Of a DNA stretch of 45,463 nt, positions 16,575-24,521 are shown in pieces (position 1 is the stretch's first letter; every line of letters begins with the position of its first letter). The notes under the pieces were generated by a model. That model was not told the origin of the DNA. It made no database searches and saw only the letters and a list, made by a program, of their open reading frames with translations. A program made the translations under genes and the position numbers. The stretch is taken from contig DATFUZ010000042.1 in the NCBI GenBank assembly GCA_035260545.1, positions 1-45,463 of the forward strand, read 5' to 3'. The stretch comes from DATDDB01 sp035260545 (lineage in GTDB: Bacteria > Pseudomonadota > Gammaproteobacteria > Burkholderiales > Gallionellaceae).

Positions 16575-17291
16575 ATGAAGCAAATCGTACTGGACACGGA
16601 AACCACCGGCCTGGACCCCCGCCAGGGCCATCGCATCATCGAAGTGGCGGCGATCGAACTCAACGGGCGCAGCGTGTCGAGGCGCAATTTCCACCGCTAC
16701 GTCAATCCGGAGCGCGAGATAGACGCCGGCGCGGCCGAGGTCCATGGCCTGACGCTGGAGCGCCTGCAGGACGAGCCGAAGTTCGCCGAGATCATTCCCG
16801 CGTTGCTGGAATTCATCAAGGGCGCGGAACTCATCATTCACAACGCCCCGTTCGACGTCGGTTTCCTCAATATGGAGCTGGAACGGGCGGGGCTGCCGCC
16901 GCTGAAAGAGCATTGCCCCAGCGTCATCGATACGCTCAAGCTGGCCAAGGAACTGCATCCCGGCAAGAAGAACAACCTCGACGCACTGTGCGACCGCTAT
17001 CAGGTGGACAATTCCCGCCGCACGCTGCACGGCGCGCTGCTGGATACGGAGCTGCTGGCCGAAGTGTACCTGGCCATGACCCGGGGGCAGGACAGCCTGC
17101 TCGACGAAGGCGGCGAGCAGGGCGATGAGCGGTCGGCCACGCTGGAACTGGGGGCTGCTCGTCCGGCGGTGCGCGTGCTGTTGCCGACGGAAGATGAACT
17201 GGCTGCGCACATGCAGCAGTTGGAGGACATCGCCAAGGCCAGCAACGGCGCGTGCCTGTGGCAGGAGCTGGAAGGAGGGCAGGCGGACTAG
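16575..17291 (+). CDS. dnaQ: DNA polymerase III epsilon subunit (3'-5' proofreading exonuclease)
   Basis: Proofreading subunit of the replicative polymerase. This is a DEDDh exonuclease: D7 and E9 in VLDTETTGLDP, D94 with H89 in IHNAPFDVGFL, and H152 and D157 in HGALLDTELLAEVYL. After about residue 185 a linker leads to a C-terminal segment (LPTEDELAAHMQQLEDI) of the kind that binds the alpha subunit. At 238 residues it is of normal length. It keeps the enterobacterial rnhA-dnaQ adjacency, here co-directional rather than divergent. Confidence 0.96.
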   Translation: MKQIVLDTETTGLDPRQGHRIIEVAAIELNGRSVSRRNFHRYVNPEREIDAGAAEVHGLTLERLQDEPKFAEIIPALLEFIKGAELIIHNAPFDVGFLNMELERAGLPPLKEHCPSVIDTLKLAKELHPGKKNNLDALCDRYQVDNSRRTLHGALLDTELLAEVYLAMTRGQDSLLDEGGEQGDERSATLELGAARPAVRVLLPTEDELAAHMQQLEDIAKASNGACLWQELEGGQAD

Positions 17292-17324
17292 GCGCGCGCC
17301 GCGCATGCCGCCGCTTTTCCTTTC

Positions 17325-18509
17325 ATGACGGATAGCGATGTCATCATCATAGGCGCGGGCGCCGCAGGCATGATGTGTGCCCTGACGGCCGCGCAGCGCG
17401 GGCGCCGCGTGGTCCTTGTGGACCGTGCCGCGAAGCTGGCGGAAAAGATCCGCATCTCGGGCGGCGGGCGCTGCAACTTTACCAATCTCGATGCGCGCCC
17501 GGAGAACTACCTTTCCGACAACCCGCATTTCTGCCGTTCCGCGCTGGCGCGCTATACGCCGCGCCATTTCATCGCGCTGCTGGAAAAGCACAGGCTCGGT
17601 TACCACGAAAAAACTCTGGGCCAGTTGTTCTGTAACGAAGGCTCGGAGGCCATCATCGCCATGCTGAAGGGGGAATGCGATGCAGCGGGTGTGCAGTGGT
17701 GCGCGCCGTGCCAAGTGGAGGCGGTGGGCCACAGCGATGCTTACTATGTGACGACCAGCCGCGGCAAATTCCGCGCGCCCGCGCTGGTGATCGCCACCGG
17801 GGGGCTGTCAATCCCCAAGATCGGCGCGACCCCCTTCGGCTACCATGTCGCGGAACAGTTCGGTATCCCCATCGTAAAACCCAGGCCCGGCCTGGTGCCG
17901 TTGTCCTTCGCGCCGGAGGCATGGAAGGCATACGCCGGCATGAGCGGTGTTTCGCTCGAGGCGGTGGTGCGCTTCGGGAAACGGTCCTTTCGCGAGAATA
18001 TCCTGGTTACCCATCGCGGGCTGAGCGGTCCTGCGATCTTGCAGATCTCCTCCTACTGGCGGCACGGCGAGGCGCTGCACATCGACCTGCTGCCGGACCA
18101 TGATATGGCGGCGGCACTGGAAGAGCAGGGCGGCAGCCACAAGCTGCTGAGCAACCTCCTCGCGCAATGGCTGCCAAAAAGCTTTTGCGAGGCGTGGTGC
18201 GCGGAAATGCAGGCGCATGCCGGTATCGCCAACAAGCCGCTCTATCAATACCACGCCAGGGAACGCAAGCAGATCGCGGGGCGGCTGCACGACTGGCAGG
18301 TCACGCCCTCCGGCACGCTGGGCTATGCCAAGGCCGAGGTGACCTGCGGCGGCGTGGACACGCGCGCGCTGTCGTCGAAGACCATGGAGTGCAACGCCGT
18401 GCCTGGCCTGTATTTCATTGGCGAGGTGGTCGATGTCACCGGGCAGCTGGGCGGCTATAACTTTCAGTGGGCATGGGCTTCGGGTCACGCTGCGGGCGAG
18501 GCGGTGTGA
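17325..18509 (+). CDS. HI0933/YhiN-family FAD-dependent oxidoreductase
   Basis: Flavoprotein of 394 residues. The N-terminal dinucleotide-binding fold is VIIIGAGAAGMMCAL. The family hallmark SGGGRCNFTN follows near residue 46, then a second FAD contact (LVIATGGLS) and the C-terminal FIGEVVDVTGQLGGYNFQWAWASG. This matches the HI0933 (YhiN) family, related to bile-acid reductase BaiN, whose physiological substrate in most bacteria is unknown. It starts 33 bases after dnaQ and is followed within three bases by the glycosyltransferase-like gene, so cotranscription is likely. Confidence 0.92.
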   Translation: MTDSDVIIIGAGAAGMMCALTAAQRGRRVVLVDRAAKLAEKIRISGGGRCNFTNLDARPENYLSDNPHFCRSALARYTPRHFIALLEKHRLGYHEKTLGQLFCNEGSEAIIAMLKGECDAAGVQWCAPCQVEAVGHSDAYYVTTSRGKFRAPALVIATGGLSIPKIGATPFGYHVAEQFGIPIVKPRPGLVPLSFAPEAWKAYAGMSGVSLEAVVRFGKRSFRENILVTHRGLSGPAILQISSYWRHGEALHIDLLPDHDMAAALEEQGGSHKLLSNLLAQWLPKSFCEAWCAEMQAHAGIANKPLYQYHARERKQIAGRLHDWQVTPSGTLGYAKAEVTCGGVDTRALSSKTMECNAVPGLYFIGEVVDVTGQLGGYNFQWAWASGHAAGEAV

Positions 18510-18512
18510 GCC

Positions 18513-19598
18513 GTGGGCGGGCTTAGCGCGCCGTCGCTGCTGGTGGATATTTCGGCCCATGGCTATGGCCACGTGAGCCAGACGGCGCCGGTGGTCAATG
18601 CGCTGGCGCGGCGCGTGCCCGGCTTGCGCATCACCGTGCGCAGCGCTGCACCCGAAGCAATGCTGCGCCGCCGCATTGCCTGCAATTTCCGCCTCGTTCC
18701 GGTCGCGCTCGACTTCGGCATGAAAATGGCGAGTGCGGTGGAAGTGGAGGTGGAGAAAAGCGCCCAGGCCTATCTGGCTTATCACACGGGCTGGGAGGAG
18801 AGGGTGCGGCGCGCGGCGGTGGAGATGCGCGAACTCAGGCCCGATCTGGTGCTGGCCAATGTGCCTTACCTGTCGCTCGCCGCCGCGCATGCTGCGGGAG
18901 TACGCGCCGTCGGCATGTGCAGCCTCAACTGGGCCGACATCTACCGCCACTACTGCGCTGCCGAACCCCACGCCGACGATATTCACGGCCAGATGCTGGC
19001 CGCATACAACAGCGCTGAAATGTTCCTCAGGGTCGAGCCCGCTATGCCCATGCCCGGAGTGCGCAATGCGCGCAGCATCGGGCCGGTCGCGCAATTGGGG
19101 CGTAATCGCCGGGGTGAACTGGACGCGCGGCTGGGGGCCGACGAAAAGCGCGTGCTGGTCGCCATGGGCGGCATCGCGTACCGGCTGCCGGTGGAGGGCT
19201 GGCCGCGCGTCCCGGGCGTGCGCTGGCTGATCCCGGCGAGCTGGAACGTCATCCGGGAAGACATGACACCACTGGAGACGCTGGCATTGCCATTCGGCGA
19301 TGTGCTTGCCTCCAGCGATGCCGTGCTCACCAAACCCGGCTACGGCACTTTTGCCGAGGCCGCCAGCGGCGGCGTGCCGGTGCTTTACGTGTCCCGTGGC
19401 GACTGGCCTGAGGAGCCTTGCCTGGTGCGCTGGCTGCAAAGCCATGCCCGGTGCAGGGAGGTAAGCCCGGCGCAGTTGCAGGCCGGCGATCTGCTGGGCG
19501 TGCTGGAGGTGCTGTGGGCGGAGGCGCCGCCGCGGCTGCCCATGGCGGACGGGGCCGAAGAGGCGGCGGCACGGCTTGCAACGCTGCTGGCGGACTGA
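18513..19598 (+). CDS. GT-B-type glycosyltransferase-like protein
   Basis: A 361-residue soluble protein with a two-Rossmann GT-B pattern. The N-terminal GHVSQTAPVVNAL resembles the nucleotide-sugar transferase N-domain of the MurG/UGT superfamily (a GHG/GHxxP-like loop, here YGHVSQ). The C-terminal half has DAVLTKPGYGTFAEAASGGVPVLYV, the classical donor-binding region in which the sugar nucleotide contacts the K/PGYGT and E residues. The start is a GTG three bases after the flavoprotein stop. The actual acceptor and donor are unknown; it could equally be a non-enzymatic homologue. Confidence 0.75.
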   Translation: MGGLSAPSLLVDISAHGYGHVSQTAPVVNALARRVPGLRITVRSAAPEAMLRRRIACNFRLVPVALDFGMKMASAVEVEVEKSAQAYLAYHTGWEERVRRAAVEMRELRPDLVLANVPYLSLAAAHAAGVRAVGMCSLNWADIYRHYCAAEPHADDIHGQMLAAYNSAEMFLRVEPAMPMPGVRNARSIGPVAQLGRNRRGELDARLGADEKRVLVAMGGIAYRLPVEGWPRVPGVRWLIPASWNVIREDMTPLETLALPFGDVLASSDAVLTKPGYGTFAEAASGGVPVLYVSRGDWPEEPCLVRWLQSHARCREVSPAQLQAGDLLGVLEVLWAEAPPRLPMADGAEEAAARLATLLAD

Positions 19599-19690
19599 GC
19601 CGGGCGAAAACAATGCGCGCTTTCCGGGTTTGCGCCCCATGCCGAACGCAATGCTTAATTGACTGATTTTAGATGTATGATCTCCAGGTT

Positions 19691-19717
19691 GAACTTTTTT
19701 TTCCTGTCCCAATCTGA
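19691..19717 (+). promoter_or_regulatory. Sigma-E (RpoE)-like promoter of degP/degQ
   Basis: GAACTT at 19691-19696 is separated by 16 bases from TCTGA at 19713-19717. This matches the RpoE consensus (GGAACTT, N15-16, TCTGA/TCnnA) apart from the first G. Initiation would be near 19724, leaving a leader of about 100 bases before the ATG at 19823. Periplasmic protease genes are classical RpoE targets. Confidence 0.65.
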
Positions 19718-19822
19718 ACGGGTAGTATTGGCCTCAAACTGATTGAGTGCCAATGCATTTCGAGTCGGCCCGCAATATTTCAAGGGGGGTGTATGGCATT
19801 TTCAGCAGAAGAGGAAGGAAAG

Positions 19823-21307
19823 ATGAACACGAAGGCAATTACCAAGCGCATCGCACACGTAATCATTCTCTCGTCGGCTCTGGCGCTCGGCTATGAAGCG
19901 CATGCCTATCGCAACGACGCTCCGGACCAGGCCATCCACACCGCAGCCGCGAAGGCCCAGGCATCCGGGCACGGCAACGCGTTTATCGCGCTTCCCGATT
20001 TCACCGGCATCGTGGCCAAGGAAGGGCCGGCCGTGGTGAACATCAGCGTGTCTGCCAAGGTTGCGGCCGAAGATTCCGGAATTCCCGGCTTTCCGGGCAT
20101 GAGCCCGGATGATCCGTTTTACCAGTTTTTCCGCCATTTCCAGCCGCCGGCGCCGCACGGCACCATTACCACCCGTGCACTGGGTTCCGGCTTCATCGTC
20201 AGCAAGAACGGCATCATCCTGACCAATGCGCATGTTGTTGACCATGCGGACAAGGTCATCGTCAAGCTGACCGACCAGCGTGAGTTCAAGGCCAAGGTCA
20301 TCGGCGAGGACAAGCCGAGCGACGTCGCCGTGCTGAAGATCAATGCCGACAACCTGCCGACCGTGACCATAGGCGATCCGCAGAAGGTGCGCGTCGGCCA
20401 ATGGGTGGTGGCGATAGGCTCACCCTTTGGCTTCCAGAACAGCGTGACGGCGGGCATAGTCTCGGCGAAGTCGCGTTCGTTGCCTGATGAAGGCTATGTG
20501 CCCTTCCTGCAGACGGACGTCGCGGTGAACCCGGGCAATTCGGGCGGTCCGCTGATCGATGCCAATGGTGAGGTCATCGGCATCAACTCGCAGATATATA
20601 CCCGCAGCGGCGGCTATCAGGGCCTGTCGTTCGCGATTCCCATCGATGTCGCGATGAATGTCGAGCGCCAGATCCTGGCGCACGGCAAGGTGTCGCGCGG
20701 GCGTCTGGGTGTGACCATACAGCCGGTGGACGAGGAACTGGCGCAGACCTTCGGCCTGGACCGCCCGGAAGGGGCGCTGGTGAGCTCGGTCGAGAACGAC
20801 AGCCCGGCCGAGAAGGCCGGCATAAAGCCTGGCGACATCATCATCAAGTTCAACGGCAGGAACGTCTCGAGTTCCTCGGACCTGCCGCCCATGGTGGCGG
20901 AGCTTGAGCCCGGCACCAATGTGTCCCTGGTGGTCTGGCGCAAGGATGGGAGCAAGACCATTGCCCTGCGGGTCGGTGCGCTGGCCACAGCGGTCGCCGC
21001 CAATGGCAGCACGCCCAAGAAGACCATGAAGCATGCTGAAGGCATGCTGGGCATGGAGGTGCGCCCGCTTACGCCGGACGAGCGCAAGCAGGTCGGCACT
21101 ACGGGGCTAGTGGTGGAAAACGTCGATGACAACGGCGCTGCGGCGCGGGCCGGCATAGAGCCCGGCGACATCGTCATCGCGGTGAACGGTTCCGACGTGA
21201 ACAGCGGCAAAGAACTGCGTACCCAGGTTGCACGCCACAAGCGGCACGTCGCGCTGCTCATCCAGCGCAACGGACAGCAGGTGTTCGTGCCGGTGAGGGT
21301 AGGCTAA
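19823..21307 (+). CDS. degP: DegP/DegQ-type periplasmic serine protease
   Basis: Periplasmic quality-control protease/chaperone of the HtrA family. The 494-residue protein starts with a signal peptide (HVIILSSALALGYEAHA). The trypsin-like domain has the full catalytic triad: H137 (TNAHVVDHA), D167 (SDVAVLKI) and S240 (NPGNSGGPL). Two PDZ domains follow, with GRLGVTIQPV and later GIKPGDIIIKFNG for the first, and GIEPGDIVIAVNG for the second. I chose the ATG at 19823, preceded by GAGGAAGGAAAG, over an in-frame ATG at 19793, because the signal peptide then has a normal n-region. In many betaproteobacteria the gene sits in the rpoE operon; here it is alone behind a sigma-E-like promoter. DegP and DegQ cannot be told apart safely. 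Confidence 0.94.
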   Translation: MNTKAITKRIAHVIILSSALALGYEAHAYRNDAPDQAIHTAAAKAQASGHGNAFIALPDFTGIVAKEGPAVVNISVSAKVAAEDSGIPGFPGMSPDDPFYQFFRHFQPPAPHGTITTRALGSGFIVSKNGIILTNAHVVDHADKVIVKLTDQREFKAKVIGEDKPSDVAVLKINADNLPTVTIGDPQKVRVGQWVVAIGSPFGFQNSVTAGIVSAKSRSLPDEGYVPFLQTDVAVNPGNSGGPLIDANGEVIGINSQIYTRSGGYQGLSFAIPIDVAMNVERQILAHGKVSRGRLGVTIQPVDEELAQTFGLDRPEGALVSSVENDSPAEKAGIKPGDIIIKFNGRNVSSSSDLPPMVAELEPGTNVSLVVWRKDGSKTIALRVGALATAVAANGSTPKKTMKHAEGMLGMEVRPLTPDERKQVGTTGLVVENVDDNGAAARAGIEPGDIVIAVNGSDVNSGKELRTQVARHKRHVALLIQRNGQQVFVPVRVG

Positions 21308-21325
21308 AGGTAAACGCCCGACACC

Positions 21326-21354
21326 GGGGGCGGGGAAGTTACTTCTTCGCCCCC
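21326..21354. terminator. Hairpin between convergent degP and hemH
   Basis: GGGGGCG pairs with CGCCCCC, with an inner GAAG-TTA-CTTC extension. The hairpin overlaps the end of hemH. No T tract follows in either direction, so bidirectional termination is plausible but unproven. Confidence 0.35.
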
Positions 21355-22430
21355 AGTTCCAGCGCCCGCAGCCGGCCTTGTTCCAGCGCTGCGGCGTCCG
21401 GTTTTTCCAGCCAGCCGTGCAGGTTGGTCATCACCAGGTCGGCCAGGGCTTCGGCCCAGTCGGGCCGGTCGTTCAGGCAGGGAATGTAGTGGTATTCGCC
21501 GCCGCCCGCCTGCACAAAAGTGTCGCGTACTTCGATGTTGATTTCTTCCAGGGTTTCCAGGCAATCCGTCACGAATCCGGGGCAGACCATATCCACTCGC
21601 CCCGTTCCCTGCCGCCCCAGTTCTTTCAGCGTAGCGGCGGTGTAGGGCTTCAGCCATTCGGCGCGTCCGAACCGGGACTGGAAGGTGATCAGGTACTGGT
21701 CCTTCTCCAGCCCCAGTTCTTCGGCGATCAACCTTGCGCTTTTCAGGCATTCGCAGTGATAAGGGTCGCCCTTATCCAGCGTGGCGCGCGGCAGCCCGTG
21801 GAAGCTCATCACCAGCTTGTCGGGCCGGCCGTGCTGCGCCCAGTACACGCGGATGTTCTGCGCGGTGGAGCGAATGTAGCCGGGGTCGCCGGGAAAGTGC
21901 TTGATGGCGCGCAGGGCAGGGGTATTGCGCGTGCGGCGCACCGTGTCGAATACGACATCGAGCGCGGTGGCGACGGTGCTGGCCGCGTATTGCGGGTACA
22001 GCGGGACCAGCAGAATGCGCTGACAGTTCTGCTCCTTGAGGCGGCGCAGCACGTCGGGAATGGCGGGGGTGCCGTAGCGCATCGCATACTCCACGACCAG
22101 CGGGACGCCGGGCGCGCGCGCGGACAGCAGGTCGCGCAGCGCGCCGGTCAGCCGTTCGGTATGGACCTTGTGCGGCGAACCCTCGGGCATCCAGATACTC
22201 TGGTATTTGGCCGCGGACTGCTTGGGACGGGTGTTGAGGATGATGCCGTTGAGTATCGGCCACCATGCCAGCCGCGGAATCTCGACCACGCGCGGGTCGC
22301 TCAGGAATTCCTTGAGGTAGCGCCGCACCGCCGCGGGCGTGGGCGCATCCGGCGTGCCGAGGTTGATAAGCAGCACGGCGGTCTTCTCCGGCGTGCCATG
22401 GGTATATGCGGGTTCAGTCTGGTATGCCAT
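21339..22430 (-). CDS. hemH: Ferrochelatase
   Basis: Inserts Fe2+ into protoporphyrin IX, the last step of protoheme synthesis, at the cytoplasmic face of the inner membrane. The 363-residue protein opens with the family segment VLLINLGTPDAPT. It has the catalytic histidine H211 in VMSFHGLP and the acidic metal-path segment FVTDCLETLEEI, plus YHCECLKSARLIAEELGL and FQSRFGRAEWLKP. A hydrophobic C-terminal anchor is absent, as in most bacterial forms. It lies downstream of hrcA on the same strand with a 105-base gap, so it may or may not be cotranscribed. Confidence 0.97.
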   Translation of the reverse strand: MAYQTEPAYTHGTPEKTAVLLINLGTPDAPTPAAVRRYLKEFLSDPRVVEIPRLAWWPILNGIILNTRPKQSAAKYQSIWMPEGSPHKVHTERLTGALRDLLSARAPGVPLVVEYAMRYGTPAIPDVLRRLKEQNCQRILLVPLYPQYAASTVATALDVVFDTVRRTRNTPALRAIKHFPGDPGYIRSTAQNIRVYWAQHGRPDKLVMSFHGLPRATLDKGDPYHCECLKSARLIAEELGLEKDQYLITFQSRFGRAEWLKPYTAATLKELGRQGTGRVDMVCPGFVTDCLETLEEINIEVRDTFVQAGGGEYHYIPCLNDRPDWAEALADLVMTNLHGWLEKPDAAALEQGRLRALELGAKK

Positions 22431-22475
22431 TCGTCAGCTATGGTGTGTGTGGGCGGGATTTACCGCACCTTAGTC

Positions 22476-22499
22476 CCGGCATTGCCGGCCGTTTTTTTT
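22476..22499 (+). terminator. Terminator-like hairpin with T8, facing the plus strand
   Basis: CCGGC-ATT-GCCGG is followed by CCG and eight Ts, a form of intrinsic terminator. It is oriented for plus-strand transcription, although both flanking genes (hemH and hrcA) are on the minus strand, so it would stop antisense transcription. Confidence 0.4.
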
Positions 22500-22535
22500 C
22501 CGTCTTCGGTCCTCCGCGCCCGGGCCTGTCGGCGT

Positions 22536-23555
22536 TCAATGCTGCGACAGGGCGTTGCCAAGCAGGCGCGCGGTGACATCCACGATGGGGATGACCTTCT
22601 CGTAATCCATGCGCTTGGGCCCGATCACGGCCAGCGTGCCCAGCACCTGGCCATTGGAGGTATAGGGCGCGGTGACCACGCTGCACGCGTCCAGGCCCGC
22701 CAGGCCGGACTCGCTCCCGATGAACAGGTGCATGCCCTGCGCACGGCGGCTGGCATCCAGCAGGCGCAACAGCTCGGTCTTCTGCTCGAAGACGTTGAAC
22801 AAGCTGCGCAGGCGGTTCATGTCGGTCGAAAGATCCTGCACATGCAGCAGGTTGCGCTCGCCGCTGATCACGTAATCCTCCTGCTTGCGCGCCACGGCCT
22901 CGTCGCCGGCTGCGATGGCGGCCGCCATCAGCGCGGTCATGTCGCTGCGCAACTGGTGCAGTTCGTTCCGCACACGCTGGCGGATTTCCTGGAAAGAGCA
23001 CCCCGAATAATGCTGATTCAGGAAATTGCCCGCCTCGGTCAGTTGCGATTGTGAGTAGTCCTTTTCCGTGATGAGCACCCGGTTTTCCACTTCGCCATCA
23101 GGCATCACTATGATAAGCAAGACTTTTTTCTCGGAGAGGCGCAGGAATTCGATCTGCCGCACGGCAGTGCTGCCGCGGTTGGGGGTGGCCACCACGCCCG
23201 CGAAGCGAGTCAGTTCAGACAGCAGGTTGGAGGCCTGCGCCAGCAGGCGGCTGGGATTGTCGGGCTGCAACTGGTGCTCCAGTTGCAGCACGCGCACGCT
23301 GTCCAGCGGTTGCACTATCATCAGCGTGTCCACGAACAAACGATAACCGCGCGCCGTAGGCACCCGTCCGGCGGAGGTGTGGGGGCTGGACACCAGGCCC
23401 AAATCCTCCAGTTCAGCCATGACATTGCGGATGGTGGCCGAGCTGACGTCCAGCCCGGAGAATTGCTGCAGCGCGCGCGAACCGACAGGCTGGCCGTCGC
23501 TGATATAGCGTTCGACCAGGGTCTTCAGGAGGATCTGCGCGCGTTCATTGAGCAT
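22536..23555 (-). CDS. hrcA: Heat-inducible transcription repressor HrcA
   Basis: Repressor of class I heat-shock genes that binds CIRCE elements. The 339-residue protein has an N-terminal winged helix: LLKTLVERYISDGQPVGSRAL, then SSATIRNVMAELEDLGLV and the wing SPHTSAGRVPT. A GAF-like domain follows, ending in GTLAVIGPKRMDYEKVIPIVD, which is highly conserved in HrcA. No CIRCE inverted repeat is visible in the window, so its targets (groESL, dnaK) lie elsewhere. It is divergent from nadK, a common betaproteobacterial arrangement. The minus-strand TGG-TAAAAT element ends six bases before the ATG and no Shine-Dalgarno is seen, suggesting a leaderless message. Confidence 0.96.
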   Translation of the reverse strand: MLNERAQILLKTLVERYISDGQPVGSRALQQFSGLDVSSATIRNVMAELEDLGLVSSPHTSAGRVPTARGYRLFVDTLMIVQPLDSVRVLQLEHQLQPDNPSRLLAQASNLLSELTRFAGVVATPNRGSTAVRQIEFLRLSEKKVLLIIVMPDGEVENRVLITEKDYSQSQLTEAGNFLNQHYSGCSFQEIRQRVRNELHQLRSDMTALMAAAIAAGDEAVARKQEDYVISGERNLLHVQDLSTDMNRLRSLFNVFEQKTELLRLLDASRRAQGMHLFIGSESGLAGLDACSVVTAPYTSNGQVLGTLAVIGPKRMDYEKVIPIVDVTARLLGNALSQH

Positions 23556-23561
23556 AGGGCG

Positions 23562-23605
23562 ATTTTACCACCATGCTCGCTACGTTTTCAGCCGCTATGT
23601 ATAAT
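23562..23605. promoter_or_regulatory. Divergent hrcA/nadK promoters with -10 boxes abutting the start codons
   Basis: For hrcA (minus) an extended -10, TGG-TAAAAT, occupies 23570-23562, with six bases to the ATG. For nadK (plus) a perfect TATAAT at 23600-23605 leaves seven bases to the ATG at 23613. Both spacings put the expected transcript start at or within a base or so of the start codon. Confidence 0.6.
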
Positions 23606-23612
23606 CGCGGAC

Positions 23613-24485
23613 ATGAAATTTCCATTCAAGACCGTCGCCCTCATCGGCAAGCGCAGCACGCCCGAAATCGCCGCGCCGCTGCTGGAACTGGCCGCATTCC
23701 TGGCGGGAACGGGCGTCGGCGTGATCGTGGACGAGCTGACGGCCCCTTACCTCGGCGAGAACGCGTACACCGTTGCCACGCTGGAGGAAATGGGCAGGAC
23801 GGCGGATCTCGCCATCGTGCTGGGCGGGGACGGCACCATGCTGAATATCGTGTGCGCATTGGCGCCGCACAAGGTGCCGCTGGCCGGCGTCAATCAGGGC
23901 CGGCTGGGATTCCTGACCGACATTTCGCTGGACAATATGCTGCCTACCATAGGCGCCATGCTGGAGGGAAAGTTCGTCACCGAGCAGCGCACCCTGCTGC
24001 AGGCCAAGGTTCTGCGCGAGGGGGCCGAGTCCCAGAGCGCGCTGGCCTTCAACGAGGTGGTGATGCATCGCGGCGGCGCCAGCAGCATGATGGAATTCGA
24101 GGTCGCCATAGACGGCGAATACCTCTACAAGCAGCGCGCGGACGGTCTGATCGCCGCGACGCCGACGGGTTCGACGGCCTATGCGCTGTCGGCCGGCGGG
24201 CCTATTGTCCACCCTGCGCTCGACATCATCACCCTGGTGCCGGTATGCCCTCACGCGCTGAGCAACCGTCCCATCGTGCTGAAAAGCCATTCCGTGCTGG
24301 AAGTGCTGATTCATCGCTGCACCGAAGCCAGCCTGCGCTTCGACAGCCACACCCGCTTCGACGTGTGCGAGGGCGACCGCGTGGTGGTCAGCCGCTTTCC
24401 GGAGCCTGCATGCCTGCTGCATCCGGAGGGCCACAGTTACTACCACACGCTGCGCGAGAAGCTGCTGTGGAACAAGACGTATTGA
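23613..24485 (+). CDS. nadK: NAD kinase
   Basis: Phosphorylates NAD to NADP. The 290-residue protein shows the catalytic GGDGTML motif (D73 by position) in LAIVLGGDGTML, then the glycine-rich NQGRLGFLTD and the ADGLIAATPTGSTAYALSAGGPIVHP signature. The ATG at 23613 is chosen because the product then begins with the usual short N-terminus before the first beta strand (VALIGKR). No Shine-Dalgarno is visible and a perfect TATAAT ends seven bases before the ATG. recN follows 36 bases downstream. Confidence 0.97.
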   Translation: MKFPFKTVALIGKRSTPEIAAPLLELAAFLAGTGVGVIVDELTAPYLGENAYTVATLEEMGRTADLAIVLGGDGTMLNIVCALAPHKVPLAGVNQGRLGFLTDISLDNMLPTIGAMLEGKFVTEQRTLLQAKVLREGAESQSALAFNEVVMHRGGASSMMEFEVAIDGEYLYKQRADGLIAATPTGSTAYALSAGGPIVHPALDIITLVPVCPHALSNRPIVLKSHSVLEVLIHRCTEASLRFDSHTRFDVCEGDRVVVSRFPEPACLLHPEGHSYYHTLREKLLWNKTY

Positions 24486-24521
24486 GGTTGATCCCGCGCT
24501 GATTTCCGGTCTGTATCCCAC

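Noticed and set aside
15828..19712. Two 634-codon minus-strand frames across yafS-dnaQ and the flavoprotein/glycosyltransferase genes
   Set aside because: Both run through several well-identified plus-strand genes and their boundaries, so they are shadows.
22430..23612. CIRCE element near hrcA
   Set aside because: I looked for TTAGCACTC-N9-GAGTGCTAA on both strands and saw none, so no heat-shock autoregulation is claimed.
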